From positions 1,240,001 to 1,304,000 of the forward strand of contig CAMRHE010000205.1 of the NCBI GenBank assembly GCA_947044405.1: 64,000 bases of DNA, in the 5' to 3' direction. Origin of the DNA: Leptodactylus fallax. Its lineage: Eukaryota > Chordata > Amphibia > Anura > Leptodactylidae. A program made the position numbers and the translations under genes. The notes under the pieces were generated by a model. That model made no database searches. It saw only the letters and a program-made list of their open reading frames with translations, and had not been told where the DNA came from. The first letter of the stretch is position 1. Every line of letters begins with the position of its first letter. Of the stretch, positions 11,629 to 22,554 are shown one piece after another.

Positions 11629-11777
11629 GATTGATCAGATGGAAAATCATGTTAGTTTGCTTTTTCTTGTGTAAAATTCAGAAACATACCCCTATATGAT
11701 CTGCTTACATTAGTCCTGTGATTTGTTCTTCTTAAGATTGAAATATCAGTTTGTTGTGAAGTGAATGTGTCCAGATC

Positions 11778-12612
11778 AGGCTATGTTCACATCTGCATCT
11801 GGTATCTGACCAGTGCGAATCCATATAAAAAAACGGATTTATCAAAAATAAAAAAAAAGTCACAAACTGTTATACAGCACATACCATAGTCTGTCTTTTT
11901 TGACAGATTGGTCATTAGTTGTCCGTCAAAAAAACTGTTAGCTTGTGTCCATTTTTGACAAATCCGTATTTTTTTTTGCCCCTTCTTCATTCTGAACATG
12001 CACAGAGTAGAATGAAGAGGGAAAAACTGATTACAAAACGGACATAAACAGATTACTTACTATCTGTTGGTAATCCGTTTGTGTTACAAGTCTGACTTTT
12101 GTCCCTGTCTAAAAGAGCGAAGACACAGTGGAAATCCTCAAAACGCACACCTGTGAATGGTTTTAAAAACCCATTGAAATCAATGGGTTTTTTAACAACC
12201 TGTTCTAAATCAGTTATGATCTTAAGGCTAAGGCCCTACATTGCGGGCTGCAGAAAAAAAAACGCTGCTGGAAAAACAGCGGCAGCAATGTATCGCGGTT
12301 TTCCTGCAGTACATTTCACAGAAAGTCCGCAGGGGTTTCCTCTGCGGACTTTTTGCTTTAGTTATACCTATAGGGAAACCGCCGGCATTTCCGTAGGTAT
12401 AATTGACATGCTCCGATTTCCAAAACCACAACGGTTTTGGAAATCACAGCGTGTCTGCTCCGCATATTTTCCCGCAGTGTGTGGATGGGATTCCACTTTG
12501 CAGGGACTGTAAAACAGCGGTGTTTACGCCATGTGGGGCCCCGGGCCTTAGATGGATCACAGAAACTGATTCCATGTGGAGACCACAACGCAAGTGTGAA
12601 CCAAGCCTTAGT
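11778..12612. mobile_element. GTCC-type MITE interrupted by a second MITE
   Basis: The left arm 'ggctatgttcacatctgcatc' is matched by 'gcaagtgtgaaccaagcc' at the right. The inner arms carry 'ccgtttttt' and 'gtccgt' words in both orientations. A second element occupies 12226-12550. Confidence 0.6.
12226..12550. mobile_element. MITE, 'aaggccc..gtgtggggcctta' family
   Basis: The ends are inverted: 'aaggctaaggccctacattgc' and 'catgtggggccccgggcctt'. The interior is palindromic around 'ataggtataattgacatgct' and 'ccaaaaccacaacggttttgg'. This is one of about ten copies in the window. All overlapping open frames here are artefacts of the palindrome. Confidence 0.8.
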
Positions 12613-12825
12613 CTTTTTGATTAACTTCTATACATGAAAATATCAATATCAAATACTTGTATTTCTTGAATTTGCAAGTATTACAAGAAATATGACAAGA
12701 CAATCCAGATTGGTGGTGGTGTTCTTGGTGTGGTCAGTCTTGATAAATTCCCCACATTGTTTTTAATATGTACAAGTTCACATGGATCTCCTCTGATTTT
12801 TTTTTTTTTCCTTTCAGTCCTGCTT

Positions 12826-12826
<1 letters not shown>

Positions 12827-12909
<83 letters not shown>
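12827..12909. repeat. (CA)n microsatellite, about 41 units
   Basis: Uninterrupted CA dinucleotides over 83 bases, preceded by a T-rich run. Open frames in Thr-His or Val-Cys repeats through it are not genes. Confidence 0.98.
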
Positions 12910-12911
<2 letters not shown>

Positions 12912-13111
12912 CTGAGCTCTCATGCTACACTGTAATGTGAAACCAGGAACATGGGCAGGACAGCATGTGACTCCTTGTCAGAGCTTTCCTTCTCTTGCCT
13001 AATGCCTTGAGTTATCTCATGCCACTGTTATCCATGAATCCTGCGTTTATCTTTAGGTGCGTGTTGAATAATGTTGATTGAGCCTGGTAATTTTGGCCGG
13101 ACAGATCATCC

Positions 13112-13328
13112 AAGGCTATGTTCACATCTTCACCCGAGTCTCCATTCCACTTGCAGCACTTTCCTCTCCGCTTGGTTCGTGTGGAAACCACACGGACCCC
13201 ATTATAGTCTATGGGGTCTGCGGGTTTCCCAGGTAAACCACTTTTTCATGCGTATAGGTTTCCGTTCAGGTGGTCCCCAAGCGGACTCCCCAAACGGAAA
13301 CCTGAATGCAGATGTGAACTGGCCTTAT
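13112..13328. mobile_element. MITE, 'gttcacatctg / cagatgtgaac' family
   Basis: Ends 'ctatgttcacatctt' and 'gcagatgtgaactggcctta'. Internal inverted words are 'ccccattatagtctatgggg' and 'ggtttccgttcaggtggtcc'. Full relatives lie at 17770-18030, 31788-32130 and 45888-46146. Confidence 0.75.
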
Positions 13329-13971
13329 TTGTAGTATTGTACATAGGAATAGTAAACAATAAGTATGTTTTTAAAGAAATCCCATCGGGCCTGACTGGGG
13401 GACCTGTGTAAGAAGATGGGCTCATTTCTTGCTCACAAACCCAGAACAGACGGGAAACCACAATGTGCAGGATGGTGTAAAAAGGGGTCAGAGCTCTTTT
13501 TACACATGAAAGAGCATTAAGTTTACATGCATAATTAATAGGGATCATCTGAAAAATGTCATAAGACACCCGGAATGTGTTTAAGACTTTTTTTTTTATT
13601 TATTTTTCTACTATTAAAAGTATTTATAAAACATTAACTTCCTGGGCATAGTTTTTTGGGTTTTTTTCCCTCCATTTTTGAGGCATGCATGTCCTATATA
13701 GCTGTCATTCCAAGCTAGATTGACAGGTGTGTAGATTGCCATAAAGCAGGCGCTGTGTGTTCTTTAGGAAACAAGAGGTGACTATTCACTAGTACAGTGA
13801 GCGTGTGTCTTCTTACCTTTCTGTACAGACAGACAGGGAGGAAGTAGCTACAGATCTTTTTACTCCCTGCCCAACACATCTCACATTGCAATTTAGAGTT
13901 GTGTTATTGCTCTGTGAAGAAAGGGGGGTATTCTAGAATTCGGGTTAGTGGGGGAGAATCGTAGTCTCAGT
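13329..13971. other. no gene seen
   Basis: Ordinary intergenic sequence with a T-rich run near 13586-13606. No terminal repeats or homology recognised. Confidence 0.5.
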
Positions 13972-14425
13972 ATTTCAAAAAACGCGTGGCTGAAACTCGT
14001 GTTTTTTTCTGCAGCATTTTTCAAAAAAAAGTCCACAGTTTTCCTCTGCGGACTTTCTGCCTGTTATACCTATACGGAAACCACCAGAGTTTCCATAGGT
14101 ATAATTGACATGCTGTAATTTAATAAACGCAAGTGTTTTTGAAAGCACAGCATTTCCACTCTGGAAGGTAATGTAAAACACAGCGATTTTTGGCCACATT
14201 GTTTCCGCACAAGGTCAAAACGCTGTGTTTTCGCAACGCGGGGCCCCAGCTTGAGGCAGATTCCACATGTTGCGGAAAAGCTGCAGATTTTGCTTTATGT
14301 TTTTGCGCAAAAAAATGCAGCAAGCATTTCTACTTCTTCCTTTGGCTCAAAAAGCACAGCAAAATCTGCCAAAAAAAAAAAAAAAAAACCCCAACTTTTC
14401 CGCAATGTGTAGTCTAAGACTGGGT
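13972..14425. mobile_element. two adjoining MITEs of the 'ggggccccag' family
   Basis: The first copy (about 13972-14247) has the palindromic core 'cctatacggaaaccacc..ccataggtataattgacatgc' and ends at 'gcaacgcggggccccagc'. A second, partial copy (about 14248-14425) carries 'ccacatgttgcggaaaagctgc' and ends 'ccgcaatgtgtagtc'. Confidence 0.7.
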
Positions 14426-14661
14426 TCACATCTGCATTGTTTTAATCTGTTCTTCTGTTCTATTATAGTAAGAGAAGAATGGATTAAACATTAAGACTCA
14501 TCCCAGGGAACCTCATTGACAATAATTGTTTTAGTCAGGTATCTGTTGTTTTCTTTGTGATATCACTGGGCGGAAATGATGTGCATCCAGGACTTTATCA
14601 TCTGCAATTTTAGATAAACTCTGCAACAAAGGCTTCAATGCAGATGTGAACATAGCCTAAG
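14423..14661. mobile_element. short MITE with 'ggttcacatctgcat' ends
   Basis: Ends 'ctgggttcacatctgcattg' and 'caatgcagatgtgaacatagcc' are inverted repeats around a 200-bp non-coding core. Confidence 0.7.
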
Positions 14662-14992
14662 TGCGCTTATGAAATGCGGCATCTGCCACTGTATGTCTCT
14701 ATACACAACTGCAACATATAACAAGACTGGTCCTGTCCCTCACCAGCTGTGCCTGTCCTCACTCCCCACCCCTCATGTACAGGATCGCCTCTCGCTTGAC
14801 CAGCTTTTAATATAATATAGCTTAATATAATACAGCTTACAGTCATCACAGTGAGGTTATGGTCAGGTAAGATGGCGGGAGGCTGTTCATTTTAGAGATA
14901 GGTGCTGGTCCCATACATTTATGACATTATGGGTTTCACAGGAAAACAAAACCCCTAATACATGAGAAACCCCACCCCCTAATACATGAGAA

Positions 14993-16466
14993 ACCTCCAC
15001 CCCACGTACGCCCTTACACCAGCACCTCCACCCCACGTACGCCCTTACACCAGCACCTCCACCCCGTATACGCCCTTACACCAGCACCTCCACCCCACGT
15101 ACGCCCTTACACCAGCACCTCCACCCCACGTACGCCCTTACACCAGCACCTCCACCCCACGTACGCCCTTACACCAGCACCTCCACCCCGTATACGCCCT
15201 TACACCAGCACCTCCACCCCACGTACGCCCTTACACCAGCACCTCCACCCCACGTACGCCCTTACACCAGCACCTCCACCCCACGTACGCCCTTACACCA
15301 GCACCTCCACCCCGTATACGCCCTTACACCAGCACCTCCACCCCGTATACGCCCTTACACCAGCACCTCCACCCCGTATACGCCCTTACACCAGCACCTC
15401 CACCCCGTATACGCCCTTACACCAGCACCTCCACCCCACGTACGCCCTTACACCAGCACCTCCACCCCACGTACGCCCTTACACCAGCACCTCCACCCCG
15501 TATACGCCCTTACACCAGCACCTCCACACCGTATACGCCCTTACACCAGCACCTCCCACCCCGTATACGCCCTTACACCAGCACCTCCACCCCCGTATAC
15601 GCCCTTACACCAGCACCTCCACCCCCGTATACGCCCTTACACCAGCACCTCCACCCCGTATACGCCCTTACACCAGCACCTCCACCCCACGTACGCCCTT
15701 ACACCAGCACCTCCACCCCGTATACGCCCTTACACCAGCACCTCCACCCCGTATACGCCCTTACACCAGCACCTCCACCCCGTATACGCCCTTACACCAG
15801 CACCTCCACCCCGTATACGCCCTTACACCAGCACCTCCACCCCGTATACGCCCTTACACCAGCACCTCCACCCCGTATACGCCCTTACACCAGCACCTCC
15901 ACCCCACGTACGCCCTTACACCAGCACCTCCACCCCACGTACGCCCTTACACCAGCACCTCCACCCCCGTATACGCCCTTACACCAGCACCTCCACACCG
16001 TATACGCCCTTACACCAGCACCTCCACCCTGTATACGCCCTTACACCAGCACCTCCACCCCGTATACGCCCTTACACCAGCACCTCCACCCCGTATACGC
16101 CCTTACACCAGCACCTCCACCCCACGTACGCCCTTACACCAGCACCTCCACCCCCGTATACGCCCTTACACCAGCACCTCCACCCCGTATACGCCCTTAC
16201 ACCAGCACCTCCACCCCGTATACGCCCTTACACCAGCACCTCCACCCCGTATACGCCCTTACACCAGCACCTCCACCCCGTATACGCCCTTACACCAGCA
16301 CCTCCACCCCGTATACGCCCTTACACCAGAACCTCCACCCCACGTACGCCCTTACACCAGCACTTCCACCCCACGTACGCCCTTACACCAGCACCTCCAC
16401 CCCGTATACGCCATTACACCAGCACCTCCACCCCGCATACCCCTTACACCAGAACCTCCACCCCGT
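14993..16466. repeat. 31-bp minisatellite, about 47 units
   Basis: A 31-base unit (…gcccttacaccagcacctcc accccnn…) repeats head to tail across about 1.47 kb. Two unit types intermix: one with core CGTATACG, the other with core ACGTACG. Both cores hold a CpG-flanked palindrome. Units with an added C, a changed base, or a shortened core appear, mostly towards the right end. Since 31 is not a multiple of three, the frame rotates and returns every three units, so a 494-codon open frame results. That frame is a by-product of the repeat; nothing suggests translation. Confidence 0.95.
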
Positions 16467-16639
16467 ATAGAATAACCCCCACTATGCCAGAACCACCACC
16501 CAATGTACAACATATTAACAACCATTTCACCAGCTATCCCATATGTAGCATATTAACCCCTAGTACTCCAGAAACATCACGTGACACCATTCTTGCCATG
16601 CAGCATCACACCCCTCCATCTCACACTAGCTCAACACTT

Positions 16640-16863
16640 TAACCCCTGCAGTTCCCGGGCACTCTCAGCACTGTCAGGGACAGTGCAGACTCCCACACCA
16701 CTTCAGTACTGAATAGGAAGAAAACGTAGACAGGGCTCGTGACTGGCCTAGACCATGTGACTCGTACGTCATCAAACCAACCAGAAGCAACTCCAATCTT
16801 GGATGTGCCCATCGTGTGAGTGCGCTGTAAGCAGAGAGCAGCGGTGTGCCTGGTGCATAGGAG
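16640..16863 (+). promoter_or_regulatory. possible promoter and non-coding first exon of CYSTM1 copy 2
   Basis: This non-repetitive, relatively CpG-bearing stretch includes a TACGTCAT site (16767-16774, resembling a CRE half-site) and ends in GAG followed by the donor GTAAGT (16864-16869). The CYSTM1 coding exon at 37.7 kb begins after an acceptor six bases before its ATG, so at least one upstream non-coding exon is required on this strand. This is the best candidate I see between the two copies. It rests on position and a donor motif only. Confidence 0.3.
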
Positions 16864-17769
16864 GTAAGTAATGTGCTGCCTGTCAGGGGAGTAAGGGAAG
16901 GAGGACGATGGCGGAGACATGGTCGGACACTGCGTGCTGTATAGGCCATTCATCTTTACTGGAGATATAATCTGTGCTTTACACCTATATAGATTTCCTA
17001 TTGCTGGGGGGGCCGTTATGCCCCTAGTGGTCAGGTCCTGACTAGACTTACAGTTTTGCCAGCTCACGGTGGTTTCTCTTGTTTTGTACACCTGGTCCAG
17101 ACAGAACAAGCCCTGAGTGTAATCAGCGGTTTCCCATCAGCTGTAGAGACCCCTCTTCTATGCCCCCTGGTGGTCAAGTCTTGAAATCTGAATTGATTAA
17201 GGAGCTGGAGTGACTTGACTAGATCTTCGTCTCACTAAGGGCTTGGCCATTATCTTAAAGTTGCAGTAACTGTTTTTTTTCTTGACTAGCATAAAGAATG
17301 TTGTATTTACATAATTAATAATTCATGAAAATGAAGGGTAAGACATCCGTCTTGATTCCTCTTCATCTTCCAGCCCAGTGTCTTGCTCCGATCTCCGTCT
17401 CCATTGTTGCTAGGGAGTCAGAATCAGGGCGGAATCCTCGCCAGATTCCACTGTGTGAACATAGCCGTAATCTGGAAGTAAATTTTTTTTTTTGCTGTTG
17501 TGTGCTACAAACTTTAAAGAGCATCTGTTGCTTCTCCTGACTTGTTTTAGATCTATGTATTTTCTATACTATAAGAATGCTGGAGCATCTTCTCTTATAA
17601 GTTAGTGTTGTTTTCCTCTGTTATTCCTTCTAGGTATTTAGAATAAGGGGAATGGTACCACTAAGTTGTCAAATTTTTCTTAAATTTCTAGGAGGATTAA
17701 TGGAGGAACCGCACACAATGTATATGCTAAAATAAACGTTAGATGTAACAGGTCGTATCTAAAGTGAAC
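16864..17769. other. no gene seen
   Basis: If the first-exon proposal is right this is intron. A weak MITE-like end occurs near 17430-17470 ('attccactgtgtgaacatagcc'). Confidence 0.4.
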
Positions 17770-18030
17770 CTGTCTTAGGGCCAGTTCACATCTGCGTTCG
17801 GTTTCCGTTCAGGGAGTCCGCTTGGGGACCCCCCCCCCCTCCCTATACGCATAGGAAGCAGCACTTTCCTCTCCGCATGTTTCGTGCAGAAACCACACAT
17901 TATAGTCTATGGGGTCCGCAGGTTTCCTTAGGTAAACTGCTTTTCTATGCGTATAGGTTTCCGTTCAGGGGGGTCCCCAAGCGGACTCCCTGAACAGAAA
18001 CCGAATGTAGATGTGAACCGGCCCTTATCC
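17770..18030. mobile_element. MITE, 'gttcacatctg' family
   Basis: Left end 'agggccagttcacatctgcg', right end 'gtagatgtgaaccggccctt'. Both arms carry 'ggtttccgttcagggagtccgcttggggac' or its complement, so the element folds into a long hairpin. C-rich run at 17830-17840. Confidence 0.85.
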
Positions 18031-18105
18031 AAAATACAGTGCAGTCTGCAGGCAGCATGTCATAGAGTAGGGGCGGCTGAGCAGATCTTTTCCCACAAAA
18101 TTCTA

Positions 18106-18403
18106 TTAGGCTAAGGCCCCACGCAGCAAATTGCTGCCAAAAAAAAGCTGCTGAAAAGACCATGGTGGAAACGCATCATGTTTTTTTTTTTTCTGCAGCG
18201 TTTTCCTCTGTGGACATTCTGTCTCTATTATACCTATACAGAAACCGCCAGAATTTCCATAAGTACGATTGACATGCTGCGATTGACAAAAATGAAATCG
18301 CATTTCCGCTGCAGATTTTTTTCTGCAATGAGTAGATGGGATTAGCCAGAATTCCACCCACTTTGCAGGTACAGTATCCTCAACGTGGGACCCTGGCCTT
18401 AGG
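18106..18403. mobile_element. MITE, 'aggctaaggccccacg' family
   Basis: Ends 'taggctaaggccccacgcag' and 'caacgtgggaccctggcctta'. The core has 'cctatacagaaaccgcc..ccataagtacgattgacatgc'. Non-coding. Confidence 0.8.
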
Positions 18404-18766
18404 CTATGGGCACACGTTACAAAAATTCGGCTAAAAGCTGCAGAAAAAAACACAACTTGTACTTGAATTTTCCATAGCGCATTGGCATTTTATGCTGTAA
18501 AAATTCAGGTGCATTTTTAAATCACATTATATAAGTCTATGGGTAAAAAAACCCAAATTGTTTTCACAGCTAAAATGAACATGCCGTGTTTTTCAAAAAC
18601 ACACAACTGCGTTTTCCATAGCATTTTTTTTTCTGCAAAGTGTGGATGAGATTAAATGAAATCTCATTTACTTTGCTGATACTCTAAAACACAGAATTGT
18701 TGATGCTTGTGTTTCAGCAGCAGGCAAAATGTTACTTTTCCACAACGTGTGGCCTTAGTCTTAAAG
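18403..18766. mobile_element. MITE with 'ggctatgggcacacgtt' ends
   Basis: Abuts the previous element. Left end 'aggctatgggcacacgttac' pairs with 'aacgtgtggccttagtctt' at the right; the interior has matching A/T-rich arms ('tgcagaaaaaa', 'tttctgcaaag'). Confidence 0.6.
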
Positions 18767-19220
18767 GGGTTGTGCAGTTTCAGACCAATATTTATAGATA
18801 AATGTTATTGTTGGTATAATGTAAAGTTGTACAATTTTCCAATATACTTCCTGTATCAATTTTTCAAAGTTTTCTATCTCTCGGCTTGTTGTCATTCATT
18901 CTGCTTACTGCCAGTGGCTAAAAGTCCATTGTCATTATGAACAGTCACAGCTCAGTAATCAGACATCTGCATGGTAACGAGCTGTGCACCTGTGTGCTCA
19001 TACCGTGGACCCACATGACCGTGGACCCACATGACCGTGGACCCACATGACCGTGGACCCACATGACCGTGGACCCACATGACCGTGGACCCACATGACC
19101 GTGGACCCACATGACCGTGCACCCACATGACCGACTTTTTCGTCTGGCAAAAAGTTGGACACTGGAACAGAAGCTCAACAGACCCCATTATAGACAATGG
19201 GAACTTTTGCACTCCATTGA
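18767..19220. mobile_element. foldback element, 'ggggttgtgcagtt' type, carrying a minisatellite
   Basis: The left arm ('aaaggggttgtgcagtttcagaccaatatttata..acttcctgt') matches the element at 43358-43732, which is complete. Here the interior has been expanded by a 16-bp tandem repeat and the right arm is degraded. Confidence 0.6.
19003..19130. repeat. 16-bp minisatellite, 8 units
   Basis: Eight head-to-tail copies of CCGTGGACCCACATGA. The last unit has one change (CCGTGCACCCACATGA). The related element near 43.5 kb has only a single 'catggtcatgtgg' segment at the equivalent place, so the array probably expanded from that. Confidence 0.97.
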
Positions 19221-19288
19221 TATTTTAAATATCCATTACTTCTGGTTTTCTGCTTTATTCACTTCTGCTCATTCTAAGCTTAGTTGTC

Positions 19289-19384
19289 AAGTGGGTGGTT
19301 CTACTTAGTGAATGACTGCCATCACTGTATTCACACTTATACAGGAAAGGCTGCCAGTCACTGAGTAGGACCACCCACATGACT
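19289..19384. repeat. short inverted repeat hairpin
   Basis: 'gtgggtggttctacttagtg' (19291-19310) returns inverted as 'cactgagtaggaccacccac' (19359-19378) with a 48-base spacer. A small foldback remnant. Confidence 0.7.
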
Positions 19385-19389
19385 ACTAA

Positions 19390-20289
19390 GGCAAGAAGAA
19401 AATACAAGTCATGCTGAATCTTTTCACACAAAACTATATAAATCCATGTGTTCAGTTCTTTCTGCTCTGTTACATGCTGCCTGCAGATTTACACTTGTAA
19501 CAAGTAGGACTGGGCAATTATGGCATAAATCAATATCACGATTAATTAATGAAGGATTAATTTAGGACCCTCCCCTCTTTGCCACATTCCCTATTTATAA
19601 GCCACAGAATTTAGTTTTTTGGTTATTCACATACCAGCAATCCTGACTGGACAGCGTACAGATAGTGACATATCCTTCAACCAGTGGCAGTATGAGGCAG
19701 GGTGGCATTGATGCAAAAAAAACTGAAATTGAAGTCAGCGAGTTCACATTGATTTATTCAGCTGAATGTCAGTTTCGATTATTTTGCAATAAATTCTCCA
19801 GCTCTAGTATCGTCACCCGTGACTTTTTTTTTTCCACTACACTGAGATTGCACAACATGGGAACTTTTTTTTTGTTAGAATGTCTATTGTACAATAATCA
19901 AAAGTTCGCATGAAGGGAGAGAGCCCATAGCAATGTTCAGAACAATGAAAGCCTTTGGGTGTATTCGCACATCTGTGGGGGTTTTTTTTTGTTTTTTGTT
20001 TTTTTTTTTCATTTTTCAGTGGTCTTTTTTTTTTTTTTTTTTTTTTTTCATTTAATGGTCACACAGCTGTGAAATGGATAAAAATTACGTAATGCGTGTA
20101 TGGAGAACATTTCATCCATTTTTAATGGCAGTTTTTGGTATCGTTCTTGTGCATGTAGCCCTAGGTGTCGCCAGAGAAGGGGGAATTTACTAGTGATCTG
20201 GATTGAGGAAGGGGGAAAAAAAAATGATTAAGTTACCCTGTAATGCTCAGTAGATCACTCTCAGTGTTTGGTAGGGTCTCTTTCCTGCT
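19390..20289. other. no gene seen
   Basis: AT-rich with long T runs (19983-20049). No coding sequence supported. Confidence 0.5.
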
Positions 20290-20660
20290 CAAGGCTGGGG
20301 CCCCACGTGGCGTAAATGCCGCGATTTGCCCAAGGCGGAAAGAAATCGCGGTGATTTACAGTCAGAACAAAGTGGATGGGATTCTAGCAAATCCCATGCC
20401 CACTTTGTGGTAAAAACCACACTGCGGACACGCGACCATTTTTAAAACCTGCACGGTTTTGGAAATTGCAGCATGTCAATTATAAATACGGAAATGCCGT
20501 CGGTTTCCCCATAGGTATAATTGAAACAGAAAGTTCGCAGAGAAAACCTCTGTGAACTTTCTGTATAAATCGCTGTGGGAAGAACCCCAATGCGCTCCCA
20601 CCGTGGTTTTTCCCGCATCGCTTTTCTGCTGCGGGATGCCACATGGGGCCTTAGCCCAAG
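20290..20660. mobile_element. MITE, 'aaggctggggccccacg' family
   Basis: Ends 'aaggctggggccccacgtgg' and 'ccacatggggccttagccc'. Palindromic core 'ccataggtataattg' and 'aaaaccacactgcgg'. Non-coding. Confidence 0.85.
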
Positions 20661-21384
20661 AAAGGTTTCATGGGCCTCCTCACTGTCATTGTGATAGAGA
20701 AGTGATGGTGCCACGTTCTTAGGTCTATTTGGCTTCTGGGCTGGTCACAAGTGGCACCTTTGCAGCTACGCCGCTGATCACACTTTTAGCTACAGGTGTA
20801 AAATGTGATAGTAAGGACTGCCCTATGTGAATCTCACTGAAATACAACACCAGAAAGCAGAAAATAACTTGAAGGACTATATGGGTTTGAGAGTAAAAAC
20901 AAGAAGTAATTCAAGATATTCTATATGTGCGTTTGTCATTGGGAATATTTTTCCCTAGGCACGGAAGTTCATTATTAACTAATGTCCTATATCCTGGTAA
21001 ACTTGTTACACCCAGTTCCTGGCAGCCGACTCACTGATGTGATATGAATACAAGGCTATGGTATCATCAGTACGAGGCTGATAATGTTCCATGATACTTT
21101 ATTAGCCATACCTTATTACTAGATGAGCAGCATTCCTGGCAGAGAGTCCAAAATAGTCATTAAACCTTTGGATACACCCAGGTAAAGAGTCACTATGAGT
21201 TTTGTTTTGTTTTTTTTTTACTGAGAAATTCCATTCTATCTTTAGATTCTATTCCACGAATGAATATTAATTTACTCTGAGATCATGAAAACAATAAAAT
21301 TTTCATCAGACTCATTTAAAATAATAAGTTTCCTTAGTATAATTTTACACACTTGTTTATAGTATTTTTTTTTTTCAACATCCA
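20661..21384. other. no gene seen
   Basis: Unremarkable AT-rich intergenic or intronic DNA. Confidence 0.5.
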
Positions 21385-21655
21385 CTTGGCCCCTTGCAAT
21401 CCCATCTACACATTACAGAATTTTTTTTTTACAGTGGAAATGCTATAATTTCAAAAACACCCGCGTTTTTGTAAATCGCAGTGTGTCTATTATACCTACA
21501 GAAACGCTGGCGTTTTACTTATAGGTATAATAGGGGCAGAAAACTCTGTGGACTTTCTGTGAAAAACGCTGTGGGAAAAAAACGCGGTGTGTTTCCACCC
21601 TGGTCTTTTCCGCAGCGTTTTTTGGCTGCGGCTCACTACGTGGGGTTTCCTAGAG
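21385..21655. mobile_element. MITE, 'acgtggggtttcc' copy
   Basis: The core 'tattatacctacagaaacgctggcg' with 'tataggtataataggggcag' and the end 'ctgcggctcactacgtgggg' place it in the same family as 12226-12550; the left end is degraded. Confidence 0.65.
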
Positions 21656-21937
21656 CATTTCTATTGATGTCCTATCCTTATGATAGATAATCAATATGTG
21701 ATTAGTTGGTTAAAGGAGATGTAGTGCTGTGGCCTCTTCACTGAATACCAATCAAAGTGTTGTCCATTGTGTGGGAGATATTCTTGGTTTTGGAGCTCAA
21801 CCCCTTTTACTTGAATGGGTCTGAGCTGCTGGACAGTTTGACCTTTAAAAGTTATATCATTTCAGCCCCTTCAGACAGCTTATCTGTGGGGGTCCTGGGT
21901 GTTAAACCCCAACCAACAGCATATCGATGACCCATCT

Positions 21938-22547
21938 AAAGGGATCCTATCATTCAGAAAGGCCAATTTTAGTAAGACCACGTCGTAATAGCCTTTATAA
22001 AGGCTATTCTTCTCCTACCTTTCTTGTTTCACTCCTCGCTGCCGTTTAGAAGAAATGTTGATTTTTATCTTTATGCTAATGCGTCTTCAGAATACACAGG
22101 GGCGTCCCCTGTGCTCTCCTCAGACGCATTTTTGAACTTACCGCGCCACCTCTCTTCTTTAGTAGATGCCTCTTCTTGACGTCATCCTTTGTTCGGGAGA
22201 CATGCGCATGTCCATTCGGCCATTTTCCTGTGGCCTATTACATACAGTGCATGCAGTGCGCTCATGTAATAGGTCACAGGAAAATGGCCGAATGAATGAC
22301 GTCAAGAAGAGGCGTCTGCTAAAGAAGAAGAGAGGCGGCAGGGTAAGTTCAAAAATGCGTCTGAGGAGAGCACAGGGGACGCCCCTGTGCATTCTGAAGA
22401 CGCATTAGCATAAAGATAAAAATCAACATTTCTTCTAAACGACGGCGAGGAGCGAAACAAGAAAGGTAGGAGAAGAATAGCCTTTATAAAGGCTATTACG
22501 ACGTGATCTCACTAAAACTGGCCTTTCTGAATGATAGGATCCCTTTA
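21938..22547. mobile_element. 610-bp near-perfect foldback element
   Basis: The whole element is one inverted repeat. Left 'aaagggatcctatcattcag' answers right 'ctgaatgataggatcccttt'. Inside, 'aatagcctttataaaggctatt' (itself palindromic), 'ttgatttttatctttatgctaatgcgtcttc' and 'ggggacgcccctgtgc' appear once per arm in opposite orientation. The centre is near 22235. The flanks are TA-rich (TCTAAAGGG / CCCTTTATA), compatible with a TA target. A diverged relative lies at 56890-57515. It encodes nothing; the divergence between arms looks low. Confidence 0.9.
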
Positions 22548-22554
22548 TATATAG

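Larger units (their letters stand above)
10534..11740 (+). other. 3' flank/3' UTR homologous to the region after CYSTM1 copy 2
   Basis: Blocks match the sequence after 50223 in the same order: 10560-10725 against about 50260-50400, 10880-11045 against about 50440-50580 (shared 'cctgaaac', 'caaacat', 'gcattattaa-gaaacac' type words), and 11557-11735 against 52080-52270 (shared TTACTATGCAACTATTAAAG). The duplication therefore took the exon plus more than a kilobase of downstream DNA. Each copy later received different repeat insertions. Confidence 0.75.

Noticed and set aside
12099..12637. Several overlapping open frames on both strands
   Set aside because: All fall in a palindromic MITE; the same peptide-like strings reappear wherever the family is inserted.
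12681..12923. Open frames of Val-Cys or Thr-His repeats
   Set aside because: Translations of the (CA)n microsatellite.
14986..16470. 494-codon open frame rich in Pro, Thr and His
   Set aside because: It is produced by a 31-bp tandem repeat read through rotating frames; there is no splice context, conserved domain or start signal. Annotated as a minisatellite.
16639..17109. 156-codon minus-strand frame
   Set aside because: No recognisable domain, and it overlaps the proposed promoter on the other strand; composition is like random sequence.
19000..19140. Evenly spaced repeats suggesting a CRISPR-like array
   Set aside because: Units are directly adjacent with no spacers, in a vertebrate sequence; a simple minisatellite.
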